From: Gammaproteobacteria bacterium
GTDB taxonomy: Bacteria; Pseudomonadota; Gammaproteobacteria; Pseudomonadales; Azotimanducaceae
Assembly (NCBI GenBank): GCA_009840545.1
Contig: VXNM01000009.1
Span: 2,559 to 66,558 of the forward strand
Direction of reading: 5' to 3'
Length of the DNA stretch: 64,000 nt
The stretch's first letter is position 1; every line of letters begins with the position of its first letter. The notes beneath the pieces are model-generated. The model did not search any database. It saw nothing but the letters and a program-made list of their open reading frames with translations, and had not been told where the DNA came from. Shown here one piece after another: positions 8,470 to 18,233 of this stretch. The position numbers and the translations under genes are program-made.

Positions 8470-11400
8470 TTGGTCGCAATTCAATTGAAACGACTGTTAA
8501 TCGCCAATCGAGGCGAAATCGCGGCTCGTATAGCACGTGCTGCGTCGGATTTAGGTATCGAAACGGTCGCTGTCCACTCGGTCGACGATTCGAGTTGCTT
8601 ACATTGTCGAGTCGCCGATAAGGTTCGTCCACTAGTTAAGACTGGTGTGCGAGCCTACCTGGATATTGAAAATATCGTCTCCATTGCACGAGAGTCAGAT
8701 TGCGACCTAGTTCACCCAGGCTATGGATTCCTCGCCGAGAGCTCTGAATTCGCGCAAAGAACCTTGGACTCCGGTCTCGTCTTTGTCGGTCCCCAACCCA
8801 ACACTCTAGCGCTTTTTGGCGATAAAGCCAGAGCACGAGAAACGGCAAAGGAAATCAATGTACCAATAGTCAGAGGCATCGACGAAGCCATATCGCTAGA
8901 CGATGCTCGACAGTTTCTTAAAGAGCTTGAAGGTGGTCCAATGCTTCTCAAGGCAATTGCCGGTGGCGGGGGACGTGGGTCTAGGATCGTATCCCATGAG
9001 GAGGAGCTTGAAGACTCTTTCAATCGAGCAAGTTCCGAAGCAAAGTCCTCCTTTGGAAACGCCGAACTGTACGCAGAAGAGCTAATACCAAATGCCCGGC
9101 ATATCGAAGTTCAAATCGTTGGAGACTCGCAAGGTAGCGTCTGCCATCTGTATGAACGGGAGTGCAGCGCACAGCGACGTCATCAAAAGGTTGTCGAAGT
9201 CGCACCTGCAATTGGTTTGGACAACGGTGTCCGAGAGCGAATCATCGAGTCTGCAGTTCTACTGGCAAAACACACCAACTATCAGAATCTTGGCACTTTC
9301 GAGTTTCTGGTGAGCGACGATAGATTTTGGTTCATCGAGACCAACGCACGACTCCAGGTCGAACATACCGTTACCGAAGAAATTACGGGAGTGGACCTTG
9401 TCCAAACTCAGCTTCGAATAGCAAGTGGCGAGACCCTTGAAGATCTAGGCTTGGCCAAACCCGTCGGCTACCAAGGATGCGCAATACAAGCTCGCGTAAA
9501 TATGGAGACGATGAAATCCAACGGCGATGTATCCCCTTCCCAAGGAACATTGTCGGTCTACGACGTACCGACTGGGCCCGGAGTTCGAGTTGACGGTATG
9601 GGTTACACAGGCTATCAAACATCGCTCAATTTCGATTCACTGTTGGCCAAGGTGATTGTTCGAGGATCTTCAGTCAAGCAGGCGACCACGCGCTGTACAA
9701 GAGCACTCTCTGAATTCCGTATCGAAGGTCTAGAAACCAACATTCCATTCTTGTCCAACATCGTGAAGCATGAAGATTTCTCAACAGGATCCATAACCAC
9801 ACGCTGGATCGACGAGAACACTGAGAGGTTAACCAACTATGCCGATGGCGATGAGTTCTCTCCTGGATTAGATTCGGCTTCATCTGAACAATCCCAAGGT
9901 TTCGCTGGTGCCCGAGTCGACACCAGCGATCCACTTGCGTTGTTTGCTCATGACGCAAAGGTTAAGGCGGAGGCGAACAAAGAGGAATCTGGGATGGTCG
10001 CAGATGCCGTGGATGCGCCAGAAGGGTCTTCAGGCCTGAGTTCTCCAATTCAGGGGACGATCGTTTCTGTCGATGTTTCGGATGGCGACGAAGTGGTTAG
10101 CGGACAGCAAGTTGCCGTTGTAGAAGCAATGAAGATGGAACACGTGATTGCTGCAGAGCACAACGGCATTGTGCGTAAAGTCACTATGAATGAAGGTGAT
10201 GTTGTATTGGAAGGCTATCCGATCGTCTTCGTTGAACCCACTGAAATCTCTGCGACGGGATTGAAGAGTGTCGATGAAGTCGATCTAGATCACATTCGCG
10301 ATGATCTCAAGTTGACCTACGATCGGCACTCGTATATTTATGACGAGAACCGGCCAGAAGCGGTCGCCAAACGTTATGCCCGCGGGTATCGAATGCCTCG
10401 CGAAAATATTGCCGAGCTTATGGACGAGGGTAGCTTTAGAGAGTATTGGCCGCTAATCGTTGCGCGACAGCACAGTCGCCACGATATGGAAACACTGCGT
10501 AAGAACACCCCTGCTGACGGTTTGATCGCGGGCATAGGCACTGTCAATGCCGACTTGTTCGGTGAGGAAGCCGCGAGAACGATGCTGGTTCACTACGACT
10601 ACACCGTATTGGCGGGAACTCAGGGGGGACGCAATCACTACAAGCAAGACCGAATGTTCGAGCTCGCAAGTCGATTTCGAATTCCACTCATCCTCTTTGG
10701 AGAAGGAGGCGGAGGACGTCCAGGGGATGATAGTCGTGGTCCTGGAGTTGCTTTCGACACTCACACATTTACGCAGTTTTCAAAGCTCTCGGGCTTGGTT
10801 CCGTTGATAAGCGTGATAAATGGACGAACGTTCGCTGGAAACACCGCACTTGTGGCGTGTTGCGACGTGATCATTGCAACCGAGAAAACTACCGTTGCAA
10901 TGGGTGGACCTGCCATGATCGAGGGTGGTGGATTGGGCATCTACACACCCGAAGAAGTCGGTCCCATGTCGTTTCAGGTGCCGAACGGTGTAGTCGACCT
11001 ACTTGCGAAAGACGAAGCAGATGCAGTACAAGTGGCCAAGAAGTACCTTTCGTACTTTCAAGGATCCACGGAAACGTGGGAATCTCCCGACCAACGTCGA
11101 CTTCGCCACATCGTTCCAGAAAACCGACTACGCCTGTACAACATGAAAGACATTATCTACACGCTTGCAGATGTGGATTCAGTGCTGGAAATTCGAGAGA
11201 AATTTGGGATTGGCGTAATCACAGCGTTTATTCGGGTCGAAGGCAAGCCCATGGGAGTGATAGCCAACAATCCACACCATTTGGCAGGCGCAATTGATTC
11301 TGACGGAGCCGACAAAGGGGCTCGATTCATCCAACTTTGCGATGCTTTTGACATTCCTGTGCTGAGCCTGATGGATTGTCCCGGAATGATGGTCGGGCCG

Positions 11401-11850
11401 GACGTTGAGAAAACAGCTCTCGTGCGCCATTGTGTCCGCATGTTCAATGCAGGTGCAAATCTAACAACACCCCTATTTGGCGTCGTGGTACGCAAGGCGT
11501 ACGGACTTGGAGTTCAGGCGATGTGCGGAGCAAGCTCACTCGTAGGGTTCTTTACCGTCGCTTGGCCTACTGCCGAATTCGCCGGAATGAACATCGAGGG
11601 TTCGGTAAAACTTGGATTCCGCAAAGAACTCGAAGCTATAGAAGACCCCGAGAAAAGAAGACTCGAGTTCGAACGCAGAGTTGAGCGATCCTATGAGGGC
11701 GCGAAAGCCATCAACGCTGGCGTTGGGGGCGGCTTGGACGATGTCATCGATCCAGCTGATACGAGAGAATGGATCGCAAGCAGCCTCAAGCGACTACCAC
11801 CGACGCAGCCACGCACCGAGAAGAAATACCCCTACATTGACACATGGTAG
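8470..11850 (+). CDS. Single-chain biotin-dependent acyl-CoA carboxylase (biotin carboxylase-BCCP-carboxyltransferase)
   Basis: 1126 aa from TTG 8470; TTG 8485, giving LKRLLIANRGE, is equally possible. Biotin carboxylase N-domain at residues 5-115 (LLIANRGEIAARIAR), ATP-grasp domain to about 320 with the Gly-rich loop AGGGGRGS and the FIETNARLQVEHTVTE signature, and C-domain to about 445. Biotinyl domain at about 530-610 with biotinylation site EAMKMEH (Lys about 555). Carboxyltransferase half from about 640 to the end (GGRNHYKQDRMFELA..., GGPAMIEGGGLG, CPGMMVGPDVEK). All activities needed to carboxylate an acyl-CoA are on one chain, as in the long-chain acyl-CoA carboxylases (LCC). Acetyl-, propionyl- or longer-chain specificity cannot be read here. 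It converges on the threonine ammonia-lyase gene. Confidence 0.9.
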   Translation: MVAIQLKRLLIANRGEIAARIARAASDLGIETVAVHSVDDSSCLHCRVADKVRPLVKTGVRAYLDIENIVSIARESDCDLVHPGYGFLAESSEFAQRTLDSGLVFVGPQPNTLALFGDKARARETAKEINVPIVRGIDEAISLDDARQFLKELEGGPMLLKAIAGGGGRGSRIVSHEEELEDSFNRASSEAKSSFGNAELYAEELIPNARHIEVQIVGDSQGSVCHLYERECSAQRRHQKVVEVAPAIGLDNGVRERIIESAVLLAKHTNYQNLGTFEFLVSDDRFWFIETNARLQVEHTVTEEITGVDLVQTQLRIASGETLEDLGLAKPVGYQGCAIQARVNMETMKSNGDVSPSQGTLSVYDVPTGPGVRVDGMGYTGYQTSLNFDSLLAKVIVRGSSVKQATTRCTRALSEFRIEGLETNIPFLSNIVKHEDFSTGSITTRWIDENTERLTNYADGDEFSPGLDSASSEQSQGFAGARVDTSDPLALFAHDAKVKAEANKEESGMVADAVDAPEGSSGLSSPIQGTIVSVDVSDGDEVVSGQQVAVVEAMKMEHVIAAEHNGIVRKVTMNEGDVVLEGYPIVFVEPTEISATGLKSVDEVDLDHIRDDLKLTYDRHSYIYDENRPEAVAKRYARGYRMPRENIAELMDEGSFREYWPLIVARQHSRHDMETLRKNTPADGLIAGIGTVNADLFGEEAARTMLVHYDYTVLAGTQGGRNHYKQDRMFELASRFRIPLILFGEGGGGRPGDDSRGPGVAFDTHTFTQFSKLSGLVPLISVINGRTFAGNTALVACCDVIIATEKTTVAMGGPAMIEGGGLGIYTPEEVGPMSFQVPNGVVDLLAKDEADAVQVAKKYLSYFQGSTETWESPDQRRLRHIVPENRLRLYNMKDIIYTLADVDSVLEIREKFGIGVITAFIRVEGKPMGVIANNPHHLAGAIDSDGADKGARFIQLCDAFDIPVLSLMDCPGMMVGPDVEKTALVRHCVRMFNAGANLTTPLFGVVVRKAYGLGVQAMCGASSLVGFFTVAWPTAEFAGMNIEGSVKLGFRKELEAIEDPEKRRLEFERRVERSYEGAKAINAGVGGGLDDVIDPADTREWIASSLKRLPPTQPRTEKKYPYIDTW

Positions 11851-11888
11851 GCGTTCGTCGTGTACCGAACAGCCTCGGCAGAAGTTGG

Positions 11889-13103
11889 TCAATCGACCAG
11901 TATCTTTGCATCATATCCCTGCCTTCGTAGGGATCCGACCACAAACTCCGACTCCTCTTCCCCGCAAAGGTGGACAACGATGTCAAGTGGTTGTGCACCG
12001 ATCGTTGAAGAATGGGAGGTTCTCCGATGAACAATATCCACAATATTGCTATCAAGCAAACCTAGATGCTGAGCAAGTTTGGCTAGTGACCCGGGTACAT
12101 CCGGCATGATCACACGCATTCTCACAAGTCGACTCTTTCGCACCAATCCGCGCTGCAGTACGGCAGAGAGAGTGATCATTTCTATGTTTCCACCCGAAAC
12201 TATGAGCGCAGTCCGGCCTTTGGCGATGTCGGGATAGGCCGTCACAGCGGCAAGGGCTGCAGCTCCCGCACCCTCAACAACCGTTTTTTCGATCTCTAGC
12301 AAAGTAAAAATCGCCGATTCAATCTGCTGTTCCGAGACCTGCACGATTTCGTCAAGAAGGGACATGAGCAAAGGGCGTGTAACTGCGCCGGGTCGTTTAA
12401 CCGCAATCCCCTCAGCAATTGTCAACGCGGATCGTTCCTCTGTAGCTTCCATACCGTGAAATTGGGCATAGGCGGTATTGAACGTGTCCACTTGTACTCC
12501 AATGACTCGAACTGTCGGATTGACTTGCTTGACAGCGGATGCAATTCCCGATGCCAGTCCACCCCCACCGATCGGCACCACGATAGTTTCAATAGTGGGA
12601 TCTTGCTCCAATAGCTCCAACCCGAGAGTTCCCTGCCCTTCGATTACGTTGATGTCGTCAAAAGGATGTACGAGTGTATATGAATATTCCTTCGCTAGAT
12701 CCCGTGCGAGATTCATGCTTCCGTCGACGTTTTCACCTTGAATAGTTACCTTGGCCCCAAACACTTTTGTGTTTTCGACCTTGGTGTTTGGTGTGAACTT
12801 AGGCATCACAACATGTACTGGAATACCGAGCAGCTGCCCGTGTCTCGCTAAGGCCTGCGCATGATTTCCTGCAGATGCCGCGACCACCCCGTGCTCTCTT
12901 TGTTCGTCGGTCAGCAACAAGAGCTTGTTAAGTGCACCACGTTCCTTGAAGGATGCAGTAAATTGGTGGTTTTCGTACTTAAGAGCCAAGTCGCAACCGG
13001 TTTCGCTCGATAAGGTTTCGGAACGAGATAACTGTGTTCTTACCAAGTGTGAACTGACTCGTTCCTTTGCTTCGCGAATCGCTTCGAGCTTGATTTGAGT
13101 CAT
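11889..13103 (-). CDS. ilvA: Threonine ammonia-lyase (threonine dehydratase), PLP-dependent
   Basis: 404 aa from ATG 13103; a longer reading to 13181 adds 26 unlikely residues. It converts L-threonine to 2-oxobutanoate and ammonia, the first step of isoleucine synthesis. The PLP lysine is K53 in SFKERGA. The phosphate-binding loop is IGGGGLASGIA, with GNHAQA further upstream. The last about 75 residues (VRMRVIMPDVPGSLAKLAQHL...) form a single ACT-type regulatory domain, so the short IlvA/TdcB-with-ACT architecture applies rather than the double-ACT E. coli IlvA. The 3' ends of this gene and the carboxylase are 38 bp apart. The other isoleucine genes are not in the window, so the symbol is tentative. 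Confidence 0.85.
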   Translation of the reverse strand: MTQIKLEAIREAKERVSSHLVRTQLSRSETLSSETGCDLALKYENHQFTASFKERGALNKLLLLTDEQREHGVVAASAGNHAQALARHGQLLGIPVHVVMPKFTPNTKVENTKVFGAKVTIQGENVDGSMNLARDLAKEYSYTLVHPFDDINVIEGQGTLGLELLEQDPTIETIVVPIGGGGLASGIASAVKQVNPTVRVIGVQVDTFNTAYAQFHGMEATEERSALTIAEGIAVKRPGAVTRPLLMSLLDEIVQVSEQQIESAIFTLLEIEKTVVEGAGAAALAAVTAYPDIAKGRTALIVSGGNIEMITLSAVLQRGLVRKSRLVRMRVIMPDVPGSLAKLAQHLGLLDSNIVDIVHRRTSHSSTIGAQPLDIVVHLCGEEESEFVVGSLRRQGYDAKILVD

Positions 13104-13378
13104 GTGCGCCAAACTTGCCTTGGTGGTCTGGTTTTCATCTCTACTCCATTGTTTCGATTCGAATAGGAAAAGTACATACACTCATCTAGATTCAGGTACC
13201 ACGAGACGCTAAACTCTGCGGTCTACGATGAGTGCCATCGTTGGGAAGCGTCTGAAGCGCTGACATATTTTAGGTAAAACAGGACAATCGAATCTTCCAC
13301 TCTCTAGAGAGATCTACTAGTGAAACCACTTGTTTAAACCGATGCTAAAGGGAAAGTAAACCACGCCCTGTTGCAGCA

Positions 13379-13846
13379 ATGTCCAAGAAAACCCTATTAA
13401 TTGTCTATCACTCAAAATCTGGGTCAACGGAACGCATGGCTCGAGCAGTCATCGAAGGTGCCTCAAGTATTGATTCAACGACTGTCGATGTCGTTGCAAA
13501 AGCCGCACTTCAAGCTAACGATGAGGACTTGCTTACAGCCGATGCTCTCATCTTGGGAACGCCCGAAAACTTTGGGTATATGTCGGGCGCACTCAAGGAC
13601 TTCTTCGACCGAACCTTCTACGAGGTTGAAGGCAAGCTCAAGCCTCTGCCCTATGCTGTCTTCATTAAAGCCAGCAATGACGGAACTGGCGCACTCACAG
13701 CCATTCGAAGAATTGCAAACGGATATCCCTTTGTTGAGTCCCAAGAGCCGCTAATCGTAAAAGGGGACCTCACCGACGAAGATGTAGAAAAGTGCCGAGA
13801 ACTCGGTCTTACGCTGGCAGCGGGACTAGATTTGGGAATTTACTAG
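13379..13846 (+). CDS. Flavodoxin-family protein / FMN-dependent reductase
   Basis: 155 aa. The N-terminal LLIVYHSKSGSTERMARAV is the FMN phosphate loop of flavodoxins (S/T-x-[ST]-G-x-T/S). LGTPENFGYMSGALKDFFDR matches the second flavin contact of WrbA- or NAD(P)H:FMN-reductase-like flavodoxin folds. It is probably a cytoplasmic electron carrier or quinone/nitro reductase. The gene stands alone between the divergent threonine ammonia-lyase and the convergent ABC operon, only 4 bp from the latter's end. A purine-rich GGGAAAG element about 30 bp upstream is too far for a ribosome binding site, and I see no better one. Confidence 0.8.
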   Translation: MSKKTLLIVYHSKSGSTERMARAVIEGASSIDSTTVDVVAKAALQANDEDLLTADALILGTPENFGYMSGALKDFFDRTFYEVEGKLKPLPYAVFIKASNDGTGALTAIRRIANGYPFVESQEPLIVKGDLTDEDVEKCRELGLTLAAGLDLGIY

Positions 13847-13850
13847 AAAG

Positions 13851-15020
13851 TTACTCTCCGCGAAGTGCAGAAGTTACAGGCAATAGGATCGCCCGAAAAC
13901 CTGGAAAAATTCCCCCAATGAAACCCAGAGCTAGGCTCAGTATTAGACCGGAAGCCATGAGTTCCGGCGTCACCGCAAATTCAAACGCGACTTGACTAAA
14001 GGTTTGCTGATTGAGCGTCGATACCGTGAATCCATTGAACGCGAGAAACGACACTAACGCTCCAATCACTCCTCCCACCAGTGCCAGAAACATGGCTTCA
14101 AACATTACCGAAACCAGAACAGGTGCTCCACCGAATCCAATCGCTCGAAGGGTCGCAATTTCGAAGGTGCGCACCGCGACAGCGGAATACATCGTATTTA
14201 AGGCGGCAAACACAGCCCCTATGCTCATGATGATTGCTACCACGACACCAAAGACTTGGATCACTTGAGTAGAACTGTTAGATTGTGATGAGAACCACTC
14301 TTCCTCTTTGACGAGATCAGTCTCCAGTCTGGGATCGTCCTCAATTAGTGCAGCCACTAATTCAAAATCCGATGTTGAATCCAACTGCACTCGAACCACT
14401 GTTATCGACTGTTGGCGACGGAATGCTGCTTGCCCTACTGTCAGGTCTCCCCAAATCTCCGACTCGGCTACCGATCCGTCCGCTTCAAAAATTCCAACAA
14501 CTTCCCATGAACTGTCCCGGACGATGAGTTGATTTCCAATATCCACGCCGGCGAATTCAGCACGAGCCTTGACTCCCACAATGATCTCGTTACGGCCGGG
14601 CTCAAACATTCTTCCCTCAACAATCTTGAGCTCTGGACGAATGTCGAAGGACTGTACGTCCACTCCACGAACGACAGTATTAGCAGGCGTTCCGGTAGCA
14701 CGTTTCGGAACGTCCGCAACTACGTAAAGTTCCGGTGCGGCGATCGCGACACCATCCATGGCTGCAACGATTCTTGCAACTTCTCCATCGAGGTTGCTCG
14801 ACAGTTCTGAATCAGACCCGCTCCGAACAACCAGAGCCCTGTCTGGAGCCACCGACTTTGTAAAGACATTGGAGATCCCAGTTGCCATCGAGAGCATTGC
14901 AACAAGAACAGCGACTACTCCTGCAATTCCTACTACAACAACAGACGATGAACTCCATCGCGAGACGATGTTGCGGATGTTCATTACTGAAATCGTGAGA
15001 AACTGTTCAAACATGATCAA
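13851..15020 (-). CDS. ABC transporter permease, FtsX/MacB type (second permease of operon)
   Basis: 389 aa with one N-terminal membrane helix (SSVVVVGIAGVVAVLVAMLSMATGI), a large extracytoplasmic domain (about 45-260), and three C-terminal helices in the FtsX pattern (VVVAIIMSIGAVFAALNTMYSAV..., VSVMFEAMFLALVGGVIGALVSF, LILSLALGFIGGIFPGFRA). Such permeases drive mechanotransmission rather than channel transport, exporting lipids, peptides or macrolide-like compounds across the envelope with a HlyD-type adaptor. It is the last gene of the operon 18143-13851 and follows the first permease by 6 bp. Confidence 0.88.
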   Translation of the reverse strand: MIMFEQFLTISVMNIRNIVSRWSSSSVVVVGIAGVVAVLVAMLSMATGISNVFTKSVAPDRALVVRSGSDSELSSNLDGEVARIVAAMDGVAIAAPELYVVADVPKRATGTPANTVVRGVDVQSFDIRPELKIVEGRMFEPGRNEIIVGVKARAEFAGVDIGNQLIVRDSSWEVVGIFEADGSVAESEIWGDLTVGQAAFRRQQSITVVRVQLDSTSDFELVAALIEDDPRLETDLVKEEEWFSSQSNSSTQVIQVFGVVVAIIMSIGAVFAALNTMYSAVAVRTFEIATLRAIGFGGAPVLVSVMFEAMFLALVGGVIGALVSFLAFNGFTVSTLNQQTFSQVAFEFAVTPELMASGLILSLALGFIGGIFPGFRAILLPVTSALRGE

Positions 15021-15026
15021 AGGACA

Positions 15027-16172
15027 TTAGTGAGCTTGAAGCGCGTCGACAATGACCAAGCGATTCGCGTTTATTGCCGGAGCAGAACCGACGAAAACTC
15101 CGAGTCCAACGGCAATGGCACCAGCCCAAATACAGGTGACCGGATCAAAGTAGATTGGAATCATTGGAGGCATGTATTCCTGGACGCCCAAGACTACAAG
15201 AGTACCTATGCCGATCCCAACCGCTGCACTTAGAGAGCACATTAGCATCGCTTCGGCAAGTATGTATGCAGAGACGCTGGAGTTGGAGAATCCTAGCGTC
15301 TTCATGACAGCAAGCTCAGGAATTCTCTCCCGGTAGCCCTGAACCATGGTGTTTGCGGTTAACAGGATCATCGTGAAGAACACCGCACTGAGAATGCCAG
15401 TAACCATCAGACTAATGTCGCCAATTTGGGACGCAAACTGACGAAAGCTCTCTGATTCCGTCATTGATCGAGTTTCGTCGGATGAATTCTCGAATCGACT
15501 ATCAATTTCCCTCGCAATTTCATCTGCTCTCTCGGGGTCGTCAATCGTGAGCATGTACCAACCGACTCTACCGAATGCAAATGTATCCGTAAGGTATTCG
15601 TAATGAAACAAAAATGCTAGAAAGTCGTTTCCTTCATTAGTCGAACTGTAGGAACCGACAAGATCGAAGACAAATGGCCCCCCTGCGGGATTCGGAAAGA
15701 TTGGACTGATCACGGGAATCTTCTGACCAATTTCCCATCCATACTTGTCAATTAAAGACTGAGGCGCTAAAGCAGCCGTTCGCGTGGTCTTGAACTCGTC
15801 AAGTTGATCGGGGTCCACAACATATTCGGAGTACACATCGAAATAGGATTCGGGATCAACCGCAAAAGTCGCGTCTCCTGTCTCTCCTTCTTCGAATATT
15901 CCACCGAACCAAGACGCATGGGTTATGTCAACGACACCATCGATGGACAGGATCGTGTCTTGGTGTGACAGTGGCAACAACTCGATCATCGAGTACTTTG
16001 ACTGAGTCGTAAGTCGCACTTCCTCAAAATTCACCCACCCCGTTTCGAAAACAACTGCGACAGAACGCAACATCACAAACAGAAGAAACGCTGTAACTAG
16101 AGACAGCATGGTCAAAGTCGTCCGCAGCTTGTGGCGGAACATGCATCGAAGTAGAAACTGAATTCTTCCCAT
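15027..16172 (-). CDS. ABC transporter permease, FtsX/MacB type (first permease of operon)
   Basis: 381 aa with the same architecture as its downstream neighbour: an N-terminal helix (LRTTLTMLSLVTAFLLFVMLRSV), an extracytoplasmic domain at about residues 45-250, and three C-terminal helices (GILSAVFFTMILLTANTMV, AEAMLMCSLSAAVGIGIGTLVVL, IWAGAIAVGLGVFVGSAPAI). Sequence similarity to the other permease is low, so the pair probably forms a heterodimer. It lies 3 bp after the ATPase gene. Confidence 0.88.
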   Translation of the reverse strand: MGRIQFLLRCMFRHKLRTTLTMLSLVTAFLLFVMLRSVAVVFETGWVNFEEVRLTTQSKYSMIELLPLSHQDTILSIDGVVDITHASWFGGIFEEGETGDATFAVDPESYFDVYSEYVVDPDQLDEFKTTRTAALAPQSLIDKYGWEIGQKIPVISPIFPNPAGGPFVFDLVGSYSSTNEGNDFLAFLFHYEYLTDTFAFGRVGWYMLTIDDPERADEIAREIDSRFENSSDETRSMTESESFRQFASQIGDISLMVTGILSAVFFTMILLTANTMVQGYRERIPELAVMKTLGFSNSSVSAYILAEAMLMCSLSAAVGIGIGTLVVLGVQEYMPPMIPIYFDPVTCIWAGAIAVGLGVFVGSAPAINANRLVIVDALQAH

Positions 16173-16175
16173 CAG

Positions 16176-16874
16176 TCAGCTCGCTGACGAAACAGGTTCC
16201 TGGACAGTAAGCTGTCCTTTATCAAGGTACACCGTAGTTTTGGCATGATCCGCCGCTTTTGGATCATGTGTAACCATGACGATGGTTTTCTCATGCTTTT
16301 GATTCAACGTCTGAAGCAGGTCAAGGATTTCCTCAGCGTTTGCACGATCTAGATCGCCCGTCGGTTCATCGCAAACCAAAATGGAAGGATCAGCAACAAT
16401 AGCCCGAGCAATTGCGACTCTCTGTTGTTGGCCACCGGACAACTGCGAAGGCTTGTGCTTTGATCGATCCCCCAACCCCACGATATCCAACGCGGTAAGT
16501 GCGTTCTGTTTGCGTTCCTTTCCTCGGAGTTTAGTTAGCAAGAGAGGAAGCTCAATGTTCCTTTGCGCTGTCAAGGCGGGCAGTAGGTTGTAGAACTGAA
16601 ATACAAACCCGATGTTCTGCGACCTCCAGCGGGCAAGCTTACCCGGCGAAAGTGATTTCAATGAAGCCCCGTCCACTACAACATCGCCGGAGGTTGGATG
16701 ATCAAGACCACCAATCAAATTCAATACAGTCGTCTTGCCGCTCCCTGACGGACCCATGAGCGCAACAAAGTCGTTCTTCTCAATATCCAACGACAGATCC
16801 GAAAGGACGTCTACTCGCTCACGACCTTTTGTGTAGGTTTTCGAAACCGACTGTAGTGAAACTAATGACACCAA
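16176..16874 (-). CDS. ABC transporter ATP-binding protein, LolD/MacB class
   Basis: 232 aa, the standard size for a stand-alone LolD-like ATPase. Walker A GPSGSGKTT (residues about 41-49), Q-loop region FVFQFYNLLPALTA, signature LSGGQQQRVAIARA, Walker B ILVCDEPTGDLD, and H-loop VTHDPKAADH are all intact. It energises the two FtsX-type permeases downstream together with the HlyD adaptor upstream (15 bp gap). Confidence 0.93.
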   Translation of the reverse strand: MVSLVSLQSVSKTYTKGRERVDVLSDLSLDIEKNDFVALMGPSGSGKTTVLNLIGGLDHPTSGDVVVDGASLKSLSPGKLARWRSQNIGFVFQFYNLLPALTAQRNIELPLLLTKLRGKERKQNALTALDIVGLGDRSKHKPSQLSGGQQQRVAIARAIVADPSILVCDEPTGDLDRANAEEILDLLQTLNQKHEKTIVMVTHDPKAADHAKTTVYLDKGQLTVQEPVSSAS

Positions 16875-16889
16875 GAAACTCCTTACCAG

Positions 16890-18143
16890 CTAGTTCGTGA
16901 GAGCCACGGCCTGTCCATTTGTTAGCAATGCCTCTTTTTCAGGAGACAAATTCGCGACTACGAGCTCTCCCCTTTCCAGGCCAGATGAAACGACCGTCCG
17001 AGAACCGTTGGTAGCCGCGACCGATACATTTCGACGAAATACAGACTTGTCTTCAACTACCCAAACGTATTTGTTTTCGTCAGTTCCAAATATGGCAGTT
17101 GTAGGCACGTCGACTCCTGCCGGCAACTCCTGGCGTATGGTTTCCGTGCCCTCTTCCAAGAACGAGACACTAACTCCCATATCAGGTAGTACACGATCAT
17201 CTCGATCTAGGAACCTAATCCGCACACGAACAGTGGACCGAGAACGATCTGCGGTGGGAATGATAGCAATGACCTCTGCTGGCAGCCGAGTATCGGGATA
17301 GGAATTGAGCGTAACGGTTGCCGGTTGATCAGGTGAAACGCGGTTGATGTACTTTTCGTTGACATCAACCTGGACTTCAATGGAGTCCATGTCGACAATG
17401 GTGCAAATTCCGGTTCGAGTGAATCCTCCCCCGCCCGACACTGGCGAAATCATCTCCCCCGGTTGGGCCGCTTTAGCGATGACAATGCCATCAAATGGGG
17501 CTCGGATTTGCATGTCGTCCAAGTACTGTTGCTGAAGTTCCAAAGCGACCTCTGAAACTTCGATCGATTTCTCGAGCCGACGTTTTTGTGCGTTGAACCC
17601 GTCCAGAGCCAGCCGAGCCCGATCTAGTTCACTTTGGCTCGCATGTTTCTTCTCGACAAGCTTCGTGATACGACTGACATCTAAGTTCGCTTGTTCAATC
17701 TGAATATCGAGCTCTTTCAAGCTCGCCTGCGTTTCGTCGAGCTGAGCCTTGGAGAGTTCAAACTGGGTTCGTTGGAGACTGTCGTCAAGAGATGCCAGCA
17801 ATTGGCCTTCTTCGACAATCATTCCCTCTTCAATAAACACTTCAACGACTTTTCCTGTGGCCTTCGAGCTAACGGTTGCTTGGCGGCGTGCAACGACATA
17901 ACCGGTGCCATCAAGAACTGCACCTTCTACATTGGATGCAGTCGGTGTACGCGCAACAGCCGATTGAACTTCGAGTAGGCGGTCTCTTCCAAACCAAAAC
18001 CAACTCGCTGCAACCGCCCCAACGCCAACCACAATGGCAATAGCCACGAACCAGCCCCATGGCCGTCGACCTCCAGCTGATCTTGTTCTGTCGATCTTCA
18101 GATCTTGTAGCTTCTGTTCTAGATCCGTTTCGTTTTCTGACAC
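16890..18143 (-). CDS. HlyD/RND-type periplasmic adaptor subunit
   Basis: 417 aa from GTG 18143. Membrane anchor at residues 29-51 (WFVAIAIVVGVGAVAASWFWF). Biotinyl-lipoyl-like half motif about 65-100 (GYVVARRQATVSSKATGKVVEV). Alpha-helical coiled coil at about 115-200 rich in Q, E and L. Second lipoyl half (IRAPFDGIVIAKAAQPGEMI) followed by beta-barrel and membrane-proximal domains. It links the inner-membrane ABC permeases to an outer-membrane partner. No TolC-like gene is in the window. First gene of the four-gene export operon. Confidence 0.9.
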   Translation of the reverse strand: MSENETDLEQKLQDLKIDRTRSAGGRRPWGWFVAIAIVVGVGAVAASWFWFGRDRLLEVQSAVARTPTASNVEGAVLDGTGYVVARRQATVSSKATGKVVEVFIEEGMIVEEGQLLASLDDSLQRTQFELSKAQLDETQASLKELDIQIEQANLDVSRITKLVEKKHASQSELDRARLALDGFNAQKRRLEKSIEVSEVALELQQQYLDDMQIRAPFDGIVIAKAAQPGEMISPVSGGGGFTRTGICTIVDMDSIEVQVDVNEKYINRVSPDQPATVTLNSYPDTRLPAEVIAIIPTADRSRSTVRVRIRFLDRDDRVLPDMGVSVSFLEEGTETIRQELPAGVDVPTTAIFGTDENKYVWVVEDKSVFRRNVSVAATNGSRTVVSSGLERGELVVANLSPEKEALLTNGQAVALTN

Positions 18144-18233
18144 TCTAGGAGCTTCTCCTCTCTTTAAAGATGGCCAAGATGACTGGGCAACGCGGTCGTG
18201 TATTTGGTCTGGAAGTGGTTTCTATGACTTTCG

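Noticed and set aside
10857-11297. A 146-aa frame inside the carboxylase gene
   Set aside because: Overlaps the carboxyltransferase coding sequence in another frame and has no family resemblance.
11881-11900. Small hairpin TGGTCaatcGACCA between convergent genes
   Set aside because: Only a 5-bp stem and no T-run; it overlaps the stop codon of the minus-strand gene, so not called as a terminator.
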